Assembly (NCBI GenBank): GCA_015501075.1
Contig: JADNYJ010000002.1
Span: 1,116,001-1,180,000 of the forward strand
Length of the DNA: 64,000 nucleotides
Reading direction: 5' to 3'
Source of the DNA: Gymnopilus junonius
Lineage: Eukaryota > Basidiomycota > Agaricomycetes > Agaricales > Galerinaceae
Shown here piece after piece: positions 50,349 to 62,736 of this stretch. The notes under the pieces were generated by a model. It was not told the DNA's origin. It searched no databases and worked only from the letters and a program-made list of their open reading frames with translations. Each line of letters begins with the position of its first letter. Within the stretch, counting starts at the first letter, position 1. The position numbers were made by a program, and so were the translations under genes.

Positions 50349-52575
50349 TCATCGTCGCTTCGAACTACGTATGTCATCCATCCCAGGTGAACTCCTCCGT
50401 TTCCTAAAGTCGGCCAAATAAACAGTCAAATCTCTAGATGGTTGAGCTCAGGAAAAAGAGAACTCACCGGCTAGATATACGCTCTTCAGGCTGTTCACTT
50501 GGCGTACGTCGGCTCATGCCTTCCTTGCCACCACCGTAGTCCAGTCCATCGACCGCAGGGGCATTTCCATCACGATCTTTATATTTATTCTGGTTTCGCG
50601 GGCCGGTAGGGACGCCTGGAGGAAGCGGCGATGCTGGTCGAACAGGTACAGGTGGAGGAACTAAAGCGTGCATTGTTAGAAGCATGTCATCTTGCGTTTG
50701 ATGTCCAACGAGAGCAAATGCACTTACCGTCGCCTCCATATACACCTCCGCGTCCGCGACCTCTTGCTGGGAAACCCCTTCCGCGCAGTCCCAAGCCCGG
50801 TGCGCCTCGACCACGAAATGGGACGGGCGTTCCACGGCCACTTGAAATGGGTGCAACATTCTGCTGTTGCTCCATAACAGGGAACATTTGCTGCAGTGCA
50901 TTTTGTTCCTTCAAAACAAACGCGACATTCAGTTGGTTTTCACAGAGGTAGAGATATAGGCATGGAACAAACCTGCATGACATATTCTCCACCCACGTTC
51001 ATATTCATAGCATTCGCGTTGAATCCGTCCTGCATCATCCCGACGCCGTTGACTTGCTCCGGCGTTCCGTTCGGTGGAACGACGCCGACGCCAGGTTGTT
51101 GGCCTTGGGCGCTATCTGGTAACATGCCTTGCATCATGCCATTGCCCATCCCCATGTCACCGTTCATGCCCATGCCCATCGCACCCATCATGCCTGACAT
51201 GTCCATCATAACTCCAGGCATCATCCCAGGATTGGCAGTGGCTTGGTTCATCATGGCATTCGCACCTGTCATTACCATTGTCCTGACATCTGCAGGGAGG
51301 GCGAGTAATTGGTCCTCTGGCATGGCTGAGAAATTCTAACATCGGTTGCATCAGGATATTGTACAAGACAAAAAAGGTTGCAAATAGGCTCACAATAACA
51401 TTGGTCTTTAACACATGAGCCATTTCACCCAAGTCACGGCGTCGATAGCAATACGCTTCCCATGAGAGTTCGTCAAAGCCGTAATTGAACCAGTCGCTGA
51501 TATCGGATCCAGACCTTCGCCATGGTTTGTCTGCCATTGCATTGAGGTCGATGTCCAAAATTGATCGACCATCGAATACGGCGGGGACAGTTGGATCAAC
51601 AGTAGGGTGGGATGGAGGGGCCTGGACTGGAGGAAGACTCGAAGTGTCGATACCATCATCTGCCTTGGCAACAGAGAGATCTTGCTTCGGCGCCTGTGGA
51701 GGTACCTGTGGCTGTCCAGCCTCGGATGGTGCTTGGGAAGGTGTTGCTGAAGTCTGTGGGCCTCCCCTTTGGATGGGGGTGTATTCAGTCGTTAAAGAGG
51801 GCTGAGGCGCTATAGAAACTAGAATTCAATAAAGGTTCTGTGACAAAGATCGGAATACTAACCTTTTGGTTGGGAAGGTGTAGAGGCACTGGCAGCGCGA
51901 TTTCCGGGTGGTTTGTTTTGATTCCTGTGGAACGTCGTCTTTCATAAACTGAGAAAAGGGAACAACGCTTTAAACTAACCGGAAGTCGAGTGACCGAGCG
52001 ACGGGTTCCATTATAATTTCTACATCCTGCGAACAATCATAAGTAACAGCTTTGCATTGGAAGAAATGCACCAACATCTTCGCTTTCATCTCCTAAATCC
52101 ACTTCCTCTTCATCGTCGTCATCTTCCTCCTGCTGCTGGCCTTCTGGAGCGGAAGAGGCCGCTTCTGCAGCTTCTTCAAGGTGGGCTATGACGCCGTTCG
52201 AAATTTGTACATGTTCGAGTGGTACACTAGGCCATGGATACTAACGTCGGTTCAGATGAACTTTATGGCAGACAATGTTGACTCACGGTTTAGGCTCTAA
52301 AATAGTTCACGCACATTGGGAAAGGAAATAGTCAAAATCGTGTTATTCCACAGTTGTGAAGATAAAACAGGCAGCGTAGAGCAAAGGATGCAAATGAGTC
52401 CTTCAACGACAACGACTCCATATCCACGCATGATTCCTAATGAAGCGCCTTACCAGATGTTGCTGGATGGGTCTCTTGTGACTTTTCGCCATATAAAAAT
52501 TCATCATCTTCATCCCTATATTAAGCAGCCCTTGTCAACAACAGCCTAGAGGTGGTCGAAAGACTCAACAAACAT
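50349..52575 (-). CDS. FIP1: Pre-mRNA polyadenylation factor Fip1
   Basis: Fip1 links poly(A) polymerase to the cleavage and polyadenylation factor. The conserved Fip1 motif is plain: DKPWRRSGSDISDWFNYGFD followed by ELSWEAYCYRRRDLGE (51460-51530). Acidic text precedes it (EEDDDDEEEVDLGDESEDD). Downstream are Met/Gly-rich repeats (MMGAMGMGMNGDMGMGNGMM), an RGG-like segment (RGRGAPGLGLRGRGFPARGR) and a basic end (SSKRR, TGA 50349-50351). A short first exon at 52575 (MFVE), spliced over a 49-nt intron to DEDDEFLYGEKSQ, gives the expected acidic N-terminus. That first exon is inferred. It is divergent from uL10m. Confidence 0.9.
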
Positions 52576-52715
52576 CGTTCTACAGTCTTGAAGAGTTAGA
52601 GCTTAATGGTCAAGCTTCAAGGAGTAAGAAGCGTGACACACATTCTGTGACATGCCAATGGCTACCATTTACGGTAGTCACTCAAATTCTTTAAAGTCTT
52701 GCATTCAACTTCAAA
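52576..52715. promoter_or_regulatory. Short divergent promoter, FIP1 / uL10m
   Basis: Only 140 bp separates the inferred FIP1 start codon (52575) and the uL10m start codon (52716), so the two genes probably share one bidirectional promoter. No specific box is evident. Confidence 0.45.
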
Positions 52716-53579
52716 ATGCAAAGGACACGGAGCTTTGTGTCCTGCGCTGCCAGGGTGCCATCGACGACGCGCAGCTATGCTATCTCTGTCAAGCCTCCCA
52801 AGCCCCTTCCCGGGAAGAAAATGCCTCGAGTCTTCAAAGACAAGAAGGCCTTCCAGTACAACTGGTATTCAAGAATTCTTCGTGCTAACACGACATCTCC
52901 AATTCTACTCCTCCATCATGATGATTTCACTGCACAAAGACTAAGAAAGCTGCGAGGAGACATAGCAACTGCTGCTGAGAAAACCCAGCCCTCCCTCTCT
53001 TCACCTTTACCGCTTTCTCCCGCGACGTCTACACCGGCCCAGGCTACCCTGACCGTCGTTCGCACAAGTATATTTGGAGCAGCGCTGCGCGATCTTCCTG
53101 GCATAAATCTGGCAGAAGCTGAACTTATGATCAACAACACCCCTGGTCAATTCGCCGTTTTATCCTTGTCTTCCCTCCATCCTCCTCAACTAGGCGCAAT
53201 TCTACGAGCCATGGACCGCAGTGTGCCTCCTAAACAGCCAAAAACAGAGGAAGAAATAAAGCAGGAACTCGAAGAAAAGAATGCAGATCCTGCTCAACCT
53301 GGTCGGAGGATGAAACGCGTTAGGCAAGTGCGAATACCAGGACTGAAGCTGATGGGTGCAATTGTCGAAAACCGAATTCTGCTACCGAACAATGTCCAGG
53401 AAGTTTCAAAACTGCCATCTCTGGATACTATTCGGGCACAAATTGTTGGATTGTTGAGCGCTCCAGCTGCTCAACTTGCCGCCATTTTGAGCGAAGCTAG
53501 TGGAGGACGGCTAGCACGGACATTGGAAGGTCTGAAGAAAGGTTTGGAAGAGGAGAGCTCTGGACCAGGCTCCCAGTGA
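52716..53579 (+). CDS. MRPL11: Mitochondrial ribosomal protein uL10m
   Basis: This component of the large mitoribosomal subunit stalk base is an intronless frame of 287 codons. The N-terminus, MQRTRSFVSCAARVPSTTRS, is a mitochondrial presequence. The KPPKPLPGKKMPRVFKDKKA block, typical of fungal uL10m, follows. The L10 fold is seen in ILLLHHDDFTAQRLRKLRGD, LTVVRTSIFGAALRDLPG and SLDTIRAQIVGLLSAPAAQL, the last being the conserved LL.APA..L motif. The C-terminus is acidic and Ser-rich. Family assignment is secure; the gene symbol follows the yeast name. Confidence 0.88.
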   Translation: MQRTRSFVSCAARVPSTTRSYAISVKPPKPLPGKKMPRVFKDKKAFQYNWYSRILRANTTSPILLLHHDDFTAQRLRKLRGDIATAAEKTQPSLSSPLPLSPATSTPAQATLTVVRTSIFGAALRDLPGINLAEAELMINNTPGQFAVLSLSSLHPPQLGAILRAMDRSVPPKQPKTEEEIKQELEEKNADPAQPGRRMKRVRQVRIPGLKLMGAIVENRILLPNNVQEVSKLPSLDTIRAQIVGLLSAPAAQLAAILSEASGGRLARTLEGLKKGLEEESSGPGSQ

Positions 53580-53862
53580 AATACCTATATATTGCGATAC
53601 AGTCCAACCTAATCTGCACATTTTCTCGGCATTTTTTTTCTCCTGGCAGCTGCGCCTGCGTGATGAAATGATGTTCAAGCATATCTATTTGTCGGGGATT
53701 TCAGAATAGCCCTAGAGTATTGAGAGCTACACCTTCCGCCAAGGGATCAACTTTGCAGTTCAATCCAAAGAGGCGTGTTGAGACACACGATGTTCAGAGT
53801 GGCTTTTCATCTCTTCCAGAGAATGGCAAGAAACAGTCTAGTGAAGATACAAATGTGTAATG

Positions 53863-54915
53863 TTATTCTTGGTCTTTTAGGTAAAATTCCCATGTTCGAT
53901 CCTCTCCTCCTTCTCCCGTCGTGCCTGTGCCATGGGCCCGCTCACCCTTTGTCATACGATGTTCATATCCTTTCCAGATATCGCGATGGAACCGAAATGA
54001 TCTAAGAAGAGCATAATGAGGATTCGGGGGATTGGTGCCAGTTTTCAGAAGAGGGGGATTTTTAGCTAAGCGTGGAACATCCCATTGTGTGTATGGAGCG
54101 ACATTCCGCAAAGTGATAAGGGTTGTTCCTCTAGTTTTAACAGTATTTGTGGGTAGTAAGAACGGAGCCGCATCCGTGTCGGGGGGCTCTACAGAGACGT
54201 TGTCTTCATCACCGTCTTCATCTTCGGTATTTTTATTTTTCTTGAAGGCCAAGGTGGAGGGCGATGGACCAGGTTGTAGCATTTTAGCAGCGGACCGTAA
54301 AAAACCTAGAACAAGCAACTGGTTTGAAAGAATATTGCGGTCTTGATCGGCAATTCCTTTGCCTAGAAATTTAGTGAGACAAAAGATTGGTTCAATGAAA
54401 AGTTTAGAATGCCCACCTGCATGAGGAAAATTCCAGACAATCCGATCCCATCTCCTACCCTTTAGTTTAGGATGTTTCTCTAATCGAGTTCCGTCAACAC
54501 CAAATATCACTTGTACCCCCTGACTTCGAAGGAAGGAGACAATGCCCGATGATTCAGGATATTTAGCGTAACATTCGTCCTCAACATCATAAGCCGTTGC
54601 TGTGATGTTGTTTGGTGGTAGAGAAAGTAGAGGAGTTGGTGGTCCTTGAATTAGGGAACGAGCAAAGGAAAAGTTCCCTTCTCCAATGAGCAAAATTTTG
54701 TCCCATGGATTGAAGGGTATCGTAGGTCGACTAGAAGAGCCAGACGCTGCCGTCTTTTCTTTGCCTTTGCTGGCCTTGGAAGGGTAATGTCCCTTTGAAT
54801 TACGAGAAGATTTCTGCTCTGCAACCTGGGCAGCGTGAGAGAGTTTTTGCTTGGCCTTTAAACGAAACTGTTGTGACAGAAGAGCGTTCTTGAGATTTTT
54901 CCCTGCTTTCCCCAT
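53863..54915 (-). CDS. BMT5: BMT5-like 25S rRNA (uridine-N3) methyltransferase
   Basis: BMT5-domain enzymes methylate a uridine of the large rRNA in the nucleolus using SAM. The protein starts MGKAGKNLKNALLSQQFRLK with a basic nucleolar-type tail. The domain signature follows: DKILLIGEGNFSFARSLIQG (SAM loop), ITATAYDVEDECYAKYPES, GVQVIFGVDGTRLEKHPKL and DRIVWNFPHAG. An intron of about 55 nt near 54360-54415 joins HAG to KGIADQDRNILSNQLLVLGF. The end reads RTWEFYLKDQE. An ATG two codons further up (54921) is in frame. The start lies only 62 bp from the inverted-repeat element. Confidence 0.88.
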   Translation of the reverse strand: MGKAGKNLKNALLSQQFRLKAKQKLSHAAQVAEQKSSRNSKGHYPSKASKGKEKTAASGSSSRPTIPFNPWDKILLIGEGNFSFARSLIQGPPTPLLSLPPNNITATAYDVEDECYAKYPESSGIVSFLRSQGVQVIFGVDGTRLEKHPKLKGRRWDRIVWNFPHAGGHSKLFIEPIFCLTKFLGKGIADQDRNILSNQLLVLGFLRSAAKMLQPGPSPSTLAFKKNKNTEDEDGDEDNVSVEPPDTDAAPFLLPTNTVKTRGTTLITLRNVAPYTQWDVPRLAKNPPLLKTGTNPPNPHYALLRSFRFHRDIWKGYEHRMTKGERAHGTGTTGEGGEDRTWEFYLKDQE

Positions 54916-54976
54916 TTTCAAACGGTCACCTTAGAAAGGAAGAGAAGTACATAGATGATGGTGTTCGATCGAGTTA

Positions 54977-55032
54977 CTATCACGTGAAACGCAATGCAAA
55001 AGTTACCAGAAGTGCAAAAACGGGTCTAGGAC
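54977..55032 (+). repeat. Left terminal inverted repeat
   Basis: This 56-bp sequence is a perfect inverted copy of 56419-56474. It opens with CTATCACGTG, containing a CACGTG E-box core. Confidence 0.95.
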
Positions 55033-55467
55033 TACGTAAAGTTCATATTTTCTGATAGAAATTTGTGCATTGGATAGCTATTAACCTAAGCTTTACAACG
55101 GTGGTTTTTTTGTGATGAAAACACCAGCCAATTCTGAGGTAACTCCCAATCAGTGCAAATTTATCAATTCTGACAAAGTGTAAGTGTTGCAAAACACGGG
55201 TTCAATGCTAGCTCTGGCCAAAAAAAAGGCTGGAGCTCATTTCTTTTATCTTAAATAGAACAAATCCTTGTTTTTGGGTGAAAGGCACGTAAATTGAGGT
55301 CATAAAATGCAAAACTTCTTCTGAGTGTGACGAATGGTCAATCTGAGATCAAACTTAAATCAAACTCCGCCAGAATCAACAAACGCGTGTCACGTCGCGT
55401 TTTGTTTAATTTCTGAACAGCTTGGCTTGCCACGCTCTCTCCTCCTCCGGGCGCTGGCCCACTCGCC

Positions 55468-55923
55468 ATGGAGCAGCCCGAGCTCAGTGAGGCCGACGAC
55501 GACAAGGTCGAACAGCTCATTGATGAGGGCTGCAGGCGTCTTCGAGCGTTGACGGACCTTCTAGAACGCATAACGACTTTTTTCAGCAACAATCCTGACA
55601 AGAAAATGGATCGCCTCTATGAAGGCATATTCCGTCGACGCCATCGGTTAGATGACGGCGTCGTACCGACAGCTTCGACATTCGCTTTGCGCGAACTTCC
55701 AACCGTGTCAAACACTGTGCTTGACAGTGACACACAGGCCCAGGTGGCTCGTGATCCAACTCTTTCTCATATGTCGTCACATGCCAGCACCTCTGCAGTA
55801 ACACCACTTCACGCACCTGCTTTCCATCCTGTATATAATCAACAATCTTCTGTATATTCTCTCGCTCCTGGCTTTAATCCCCAGCTGTATGCACCATATA
55901 ATTTTTATTACCCTAATCACTGA
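55468..55923 (+). CDS. Cargo ORF inside the TIR element, unknown function
   Basis: A 151-codon frame starts at ATG in strong context (cgccATGg), preceded by a C/T-rich leader and an ACGCGT box at 55383. The N-terminus is acidic and helical (MEQPELSEADDDKVEQLIDE, then LRALTDLLERITTFFSNNPD). A basic motif, GIFRRRHRLDD, follows. The last 50 residues are rich in Tyr, Pro, Asn and His (VYNQQSSVYSLAPGFNPQLY), a low-complexity aromatic tail. It ends in NH with TGA at 55921-55923. It has no transposase residues. It could be a captured host gene fragment or an element-encoded accessory protein. I recognise no family. Confidence 0.5.
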   Translation: MEQPELSEADDDKVEQLIDEGCRRLRALTDLLERITTFFSNNPDKKMDRLYEGIFRRRHRLDDGVVPTASTFALRELPTVSNTVLDSDTQAQVARDPTLSHMSSHASTSAVTPLHAPAFHPVYNQQSSVYSLAPGFNPQLYAPYNFYYPNH

Positions 55924-56418
55924 TTTAAATCTTATTTGTCACATATTTACTGATACATAGAAGGAATGTACAGACCTAGATAGTCCAAATGTACTAATGT
56001 GTTGCGAGACGAAGAGGTAGTGGAAGTTGGCTTGGACCTGATGTCGCTGCTGAGCACAAGAAAGGAATGCCGAGCGGGATTCGAAAAAACTTGTGACCAG
56101 CTGTGACTCTTTTTTTGCACTTCTCGTTTTTTGGTTCCAGACAATGCTCCTCTGCATCCCCAAGGGAGAAATTGGAGGAATGGTTGTTTTATACTACTCA
56201 AAGCGATGTACAAATTTTCAAAGTGCAATCTTCAAAATTGCCTGACTTATAAACTGATTAGTGTTCTAAATTCTAGTGTAAGCAACGTGCATGCTACTCG
56301 GAAGTAAATTGGCAAGGTTTAAACGAATCCTTTTTCAATAAAATTTATATCACTGTAAAGCTTAGATTAAGGGGCATTTAGATCACAAATTTTTGTAGAG
56401 ATTGGTGCAATTCTCGTG

Positions 56419-56474
56419 GTCCTAGACCCGTTTTTGCACTTCTGGTAACTTTTGCATTGCGTTTCACGTGATAG
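56419..56474 (-). repeat. Right terminal inverted repeat
   Basis: Perfect inverted match of 54977-55032, ending ...CACGTGATAG followed by TA. Confidence 0.95.
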
Positions 56475-56647
56475 TATTTAAAGAACAGCAGAGCAAATGT
56501 TAGACGCGTGGAAATATATTTCCTCACCGGGAGTTTCTATTAATGAAGTCAGAGCGATCGACCTTGCAACAGAGCTGCCACGTTCACGTCTTGGATTTAC
56601 CCCACACCTTTCTATACCGCCATTTCTTCCTTAAATCAAGAGCAAAT

Positions 56648-56877
56648 ATGGTGAGTGCAATCCGAACTCGAGATATTTTATACACTGAGCCTCTTTAGCC
56701 TACTGAATTTGAGATGAGGCAAAGAAATGCGAAATTCGCGTCCGATGTCCGTGCTGGAAAGCAAGCGACTCATCCTTCACGGCAGGATAAACTAAAACAG
56801 AGAGCCCTGTCAGTTTATGGGCGCTGGGTATAATTGTCTTCGTGGTAATTGGAGGAGGTATGCTCCAGCTGCATTGA
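56648..56877 (+). CDS. YSY6: RAMP4/SERP1-like ER membrane protein
   Basis: RAMP4/SERP1 (Ysy6) is a tiny tail-anchored protein associated with the Sec61 translocon and stabilised under ER stress. The ATG alone forms exon 1 (56648-56650), followed by a 48-nt intron. Exon 2 codes PTEFEMRQRNAKFASDVRAG, the family's RQRxANxKF block. The membrane anchor SLWALGIIVFVVIGGGMLQL lies in the next reading frame and ends LH with TGA at 56875-56877. The two halves meet if one A is added in the A-run at 56789-56791. As printed, the frame misses the anchor. The gene is short, but both halves match the family. Confidence 0.78.
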
Positions 56878-57165
56878 GAACATGCGTCGTTCCTTACTTA
56901 CTTTGTCCAGTTCTTTTTGAGTTGGCCAGGCTCGTATTTCTGTAACCTTGGGGGTGACCTTCATCCCATAGTTCGCCTTGTTGGAAATAGACTGCACAGG
57001 ACAGCTCGACCAAAACACTTTGGTATAACATGGCTACTGCTATTTTTATTGGAAATGAATATACCTTAATTGGATCCCAGTGCAATCAAAAGGTGCCCAC
57101 GTAGCGGGCATTCATAGAAAACAGTAATATCATGTAGCAAAAACAATCAGAGTAAATCATAACTA

Positions 57166-59098
<1,933 letters not shown>

Positions 59099-59486
59099 GT
59101 CCAGAATCCTCGAAGAGTAGCAAGTAGAGAAATAAAATAGAGGAAAGAATTGTCAGAATGGATGAGTGGGACCGGGGCAGAAGCTAGTAAGGTTAAAACG
59201 ATACAATGACACGAACGCTCTGATTCTGAACGCGACGCGCTAATTCTCACGGTAGCTTCACGACATTTTTGTTCATCAAGTTCTGGACTGAATGAAATAT
59301 CACTTCAATGATGCGAAAAGCACAATGACAAGTATTAGAGGCTATCGAGCAGCTAAATGATCCGTTGAGCGCTAGGAATAAATCAATCTTGTTCATGAAA
59401 CAGACATTCAGGAGATAGTGGGCACGCTGAAAGTAAAAGTGGAAGTAATCTATTGGCAAGCGCGAAAGTGGACACTGCAAACTAGC
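59099..59486. other. Intergenic region
   Basis: About 390 bp between the start of the WD40 gene and the stop of the ATP synthase gene; no coding frame seen. Confidence 0.4.
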
Positions 59487-59909
59487 TTATGAGCTTTTTT
59501 CCCATTTGGCTATCAGCTTTTCTAGGTCGAAACGAGGATCCTCCGGGTCAGTGACGACTAAGGTGAGCGTCAGTGACGTTCGCAGAACATACAGCAGGGA
59601 GAAAGTCCATGCGGGGGCCAGGCCCGCAAAGGAAGGGGAGGTACGCACGATTGGTATCAGATGAAGCCTCCTGCTTCCTCTTCCATGCATCTTTTGCCTC
59701 GGCAATTAGCTTCTCTCTTTGGTGAATGGCCTCCTCGCGCTTGTGGTTGTCGTAGGCCGCCTGCAGACTCTTGCGGTGGTACCAGCCATAGGCAATTCCG
59801 GAGAGAAGAGCAGTGTATCGGACCACCTGAAGAATGAGCGAATGTAGGTATTAGCGCATAGCCCTGCAAACGGAAAGGAGAGGCACACGTTGACGGTTGA
59901 AGAGACCAT
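59487..59909 (-). CDS. TIM11: ATP synthase subunit e
   Basis: This small membrane subunit of mitochondrial F1Fo-ATP synthase is needed for dimer formation. It starts MVSSTVN (59909) and, after a 55-60 nt intron, continues VVRYTALLSGIAYGWYHRKS. The membrane helix carries the GxxxG dimer motif (GIAYG). A charged coiled coil follows (KREEAIHQREKLIAEAKDAW). After a second intron the protein ends VTDPEDPRFDLEKLIAKWEK, SS (TAA 59487-59489). Length (about 90 residues) and motif fit the family well. Confidence 0.88.
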
Positions 59910-60140
59910 GACGACGCCTGGAGAGTTCAACCTGTTTTACGAATCTAAGGTTGACCAGAGGCGGATGTCAACACTGTGTACGTAGTATGAGTGTTGCCCT
60001 GCAATTGGAGAGTAAAGACTTGCCAGAATTTTGGATTTGTGTGTTAAGTTGGTGCATGAACGAAGACCGACGCGGAGAATTTCGGTGGTTGATTACGTAA
60101 CTAAGTCACCAAGTGGGAGAACTCGACTCGAATCTTTGCC

Positions 60141-60656
60141 ATGTCTGACGCGGATCTTGTTCACAGAGGAGGTTGTTTCTGCGGATCTGTGCGATATCAG
60201 GTCGTAGGGAAGCCTATTCTCAGGGCCTATTGTCATTGCTCACTCTGTCAGAGATTGAATGGTACGCGAGCAACCGTCTTCAACTTTACGGGGACCTCAT
60301 CGGGCTTCTCTAGCTGCAGCATTTATTCTGACTGTCCACTTTCCATCCTCGAGTTTTCGTTGGGCCCATCCTGAGCCACACGCAGATGCTCTCGATTCCT
60401 ACTCTGTTTCTACAAAGCCTTGGAAGGTGCGTTGGCGGTGTAGGAAATGTGGTAGTACGGTTGCAACCAACAACACCAAGGCCAATAAATGGAGTGTTTA
60501 TGGGGCTCAGTTCGACCGTGATGACGCAGGAAAAACCGTTGGTTGGGACACAATCAAACCCACTGCCACATTTTCTATGAGACGAGAATGGTTGATGTGC
60601 AGGATGAATTGGGAAAATGGACTGGATATGAAAACGAATCTACAAGATTAGGTTAA
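60141..60656 (+). CDS. GFA-domain (CENP-V fold) zinc protein
   Basis: GFA-fold proteins bind structural and catalytic zinc; some act on S-hydroxymethylglutathione, most are uncharacterised. It starts MSDADLVHRGGCFCGSVRYQ (zinc motif CFCGS), then AYCHCSLCQRLN (CHCxxC). An intron of about 60 nt (ending ctgcag) leads to AFILTVHFPSSSFRWAHPEP and DALDSYSVSTKPWKVRWRCR with CRKCGS, the third zinc ligand pair. The C-terminus as printed runs out of frame at 60566. Adding one C there gives the family-like HIFYETRMVDVQDELGKWTG and TAA at 60654-60656. Substrate unknown. Confidence 0.85.
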
Positions 60657-60970
60657 GGCGTCCCTCCATGCCGGAAAACAGTCCGAGCTTTGTACCAATA
60701 TAGCTTATACCACGAATTCGGAATATGCATGATAATTGATGTTATGTTTTGTAAAAGCTTAGTTACCAAAAACAGTCTAGTACGTATACTGTTGCACAAA
60801 CCACAACTGACACCAGAAATCCTCCATTGAACATCAACACTCGACACGTCAATTCGCACTGTGGAAATATAAGCAAACACACGCCATGTCATCGTTCGCG
60901 CTCTCCTTGGGTGACCTATGAACCAACAGCCTCTCATTTTCATCGCCGCCAACCAGTCTCCGAAGACGAC
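60657..60970. other. Intergenic region
   Basis: About 310 bp between the GFA gene and the next start; no supported gene. An in-frame ATG at 60827 could extend the following protein. Confidence 0.35.
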
Positions 60971-62362
60971 ATGGACGAAGATGTCAGCATGGATGCTCCC
61001 AGATATCCACTCTTCGCGAAGAGGAATCACCTCCTCCACAACCTCAGAAAAAGCCAACAATAAGCATCAAAAAGCGCGTCCCTCCACCCTCATCCGTTGA
61101 ATCTTGGAGTGTCGGGACTGCGAATAAGGAACCCGACGAGATCGAGGATGAAGAAGACCAACTCATTGACGAACTCATCGACGACGATGATAATGATGGC
61201 GCAAAGCCTTCACCGCGCTCAGCTGACACCCCACAGAAACGCAAGCTTTCTGTCAAACGAAAGCCTCGGAAAGAAAGGAAAACAGGGGAAGGAGAAAAGA
61301 AAGTGAAGGAGAAGATATCACAACCAACGGGTGCGCACAATCTTGCGCCATCCATGTCTTGCTTTAAAGTAGTCCCAGCCGAATCTCACGTAGATGCAAA
61401 AATTATAAACAGCTCGCCGATGCACCCTACCAGCGAGCCTTCTACCTCAAAAGCAAAGAAGGCTTCGATCCGCAAACCTCCCGCCGTTCCGCGGGCAAAG
61501 GCCAAAGTAGCAAAGTGCGTCTTACTTCGCTTTGGTAATTACATTACTTCTTGTCCTAAGGCGGTTCCAAAGACAAAAATCTGCTATTCCGCCCCTCTTG
61601 CTCGAGGATGCCGGTGTCATGAGTGAAAGTGAGTATCATACCAGTGACATTTTTTGAAACAATCAAGCCTTCACTCGTTGTTATACAGGCTATACTGGAA
61701 CAGCAGCTTCTTCTCCAGTAACGGCTCAGTTTGAGCAAAACTCGCCTGAACCGGAAAACATTGCTCCTAGTTCACCCCAGGCTGTGACAACACCTCTAAC
61801 TGAGGAATTAAACCTCGAAAATGTACCTATCCCGGTATACCCCCTGCCAACTAAACCATTTCCTGTCCAACCTCCACCAAAAGTTCCAACCGGCTTCGCG
61901 CCCCTTTTACCTCTTGATAAAAGCAACAAGAAGGTGAGGCATTGGCGCGAAGCCAACCGAGAAATACGCGGTATTGCAGGTGGTCGGTGGTTTGTCCATA
62001 CCTGGGTTGGTGATAAGGAATCGGAATTTGCTTCTCACGTCACGACCACCAATGCGCAGGCAAAGTCATCAGACGACAAAACATCTTCAGCTGCGGTTGC
62101 ACTGCCAAAGCTTTCGTCAGTCTCCATTCCTACTTCAGCTCCCAACAAAGTTCTGGGTAAATTGAAAGCGTCTTCCAAAGGCGGCTCGGCCGTGACGTCA
62201 GCTAATCCCTCTCGCGCTCCTTCTGCCAATCCAGAAACCCAAGGCATCCCCATTGCCAGTGTTATACGCGCACCTACCAAAATGCGCATCCTACAGCTTG
62301 CTCCAACTTCTGAAGCAGGCGATTCCGACACGTCTGCTCTGCAGCCCATGATACACGACTGA
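60971..62362 (+). CDS. Acidic/basic nuclear-type protein, function unknown
   Basis: From the ATG at 60971 it reads MDEDVSMDAPRYPLFAK, then (in the next frame) SPPPQPQKKPTISIKKRVPP, SWSVGTANKEPDEIEDEEDQ and a long basic segment (KRKPRKERKTGEGEKKVKEK). Further exons carry PPLLLEDAGVMSES and the conserved-looking core KVRHWREANREIRGIAGGRW followed by FVHTWVGDKESEF. It ends QPMIHD. The acid/basic blocks suggest a chromatin-associated protein, possibly of a remodeller complex, but that is inference. Two one-base breaks (61021 and the A-run 61575-61579) must be filled to connect the frames. The core block is the best handle for a search. Confidence 0.6.
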
Positions 62363-62736
62363 TTCTGCCGATATTTTTTTGTAATATTCAGAGCCCATAG
62401 TTATTTATTTATCTACAGAATTCGTTCTAGTCTAATGCTCGTGGTAAAGGATTAATTACATTCTTTTTATGCCTTACGAGTCCCGTAAAAGACCATGCGC
62501 AGGGGATAAAAGTTACTTAACATTGTAAACTGATGCTTACGCGCCGCCCGCAGTGGCACCTACCGCGTAGCGCTCGACGTGTCACCGCCGCGTGACAGAT
62601 GACCTTTCTACAACTAGGCAATCTTAAATGGTACACTCAGACTGACTATTGCTCTTCGATGAATACTTGAGTTTGTCAATCCCCACTATTCTTAGCAGGT
62701 TCTTCCCTTTTTCCCGGACAACGCTTTTGAGCTACA
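62363..62736. other. Intergenic region
   Basis: About 370 bp between the stop of the basic protein and the DOP1 start. It holds the DOP1 promoter, with a GC-rich CGCCGCCCGC stretch near 62540. No coding frame seen. Confidence 0.4.

Larger units (their letters stand above)
54977..56474. mobile_element. TIR DNA transposon-like element, 1.5 kb, with cargo ORF
   Basis: The element is bounded by perfect 56-bp terminal inverted repeats that begin CTATCACGTGAAACGC. It is flanked on both sides by TA (54975-54976 and 56475-56476), which suggests a TA target duplication as in Tc1/mariner-like elements. Inside the perfect repeats, similarity continues in degenerate form to about 125 bp per side (a CTAAGCTTTACA motif recurs at both ends). 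No transposase or DDE domain is present, so it is non-autonomous. The interior carries one unrecognised 151-codon ORF. The element sits between the divergent BMT5 and SERP1 genes, in what would otherwise be a promoter of about 240 bp. The exact superfamily is open. Confidence 0.85.

Noticed and set aside
55939..56228. Minus-strand frames inside the TIR element
   Set aside because: Checked as possible transposase remnants; no DDE residues or helix-turn-helix seen.
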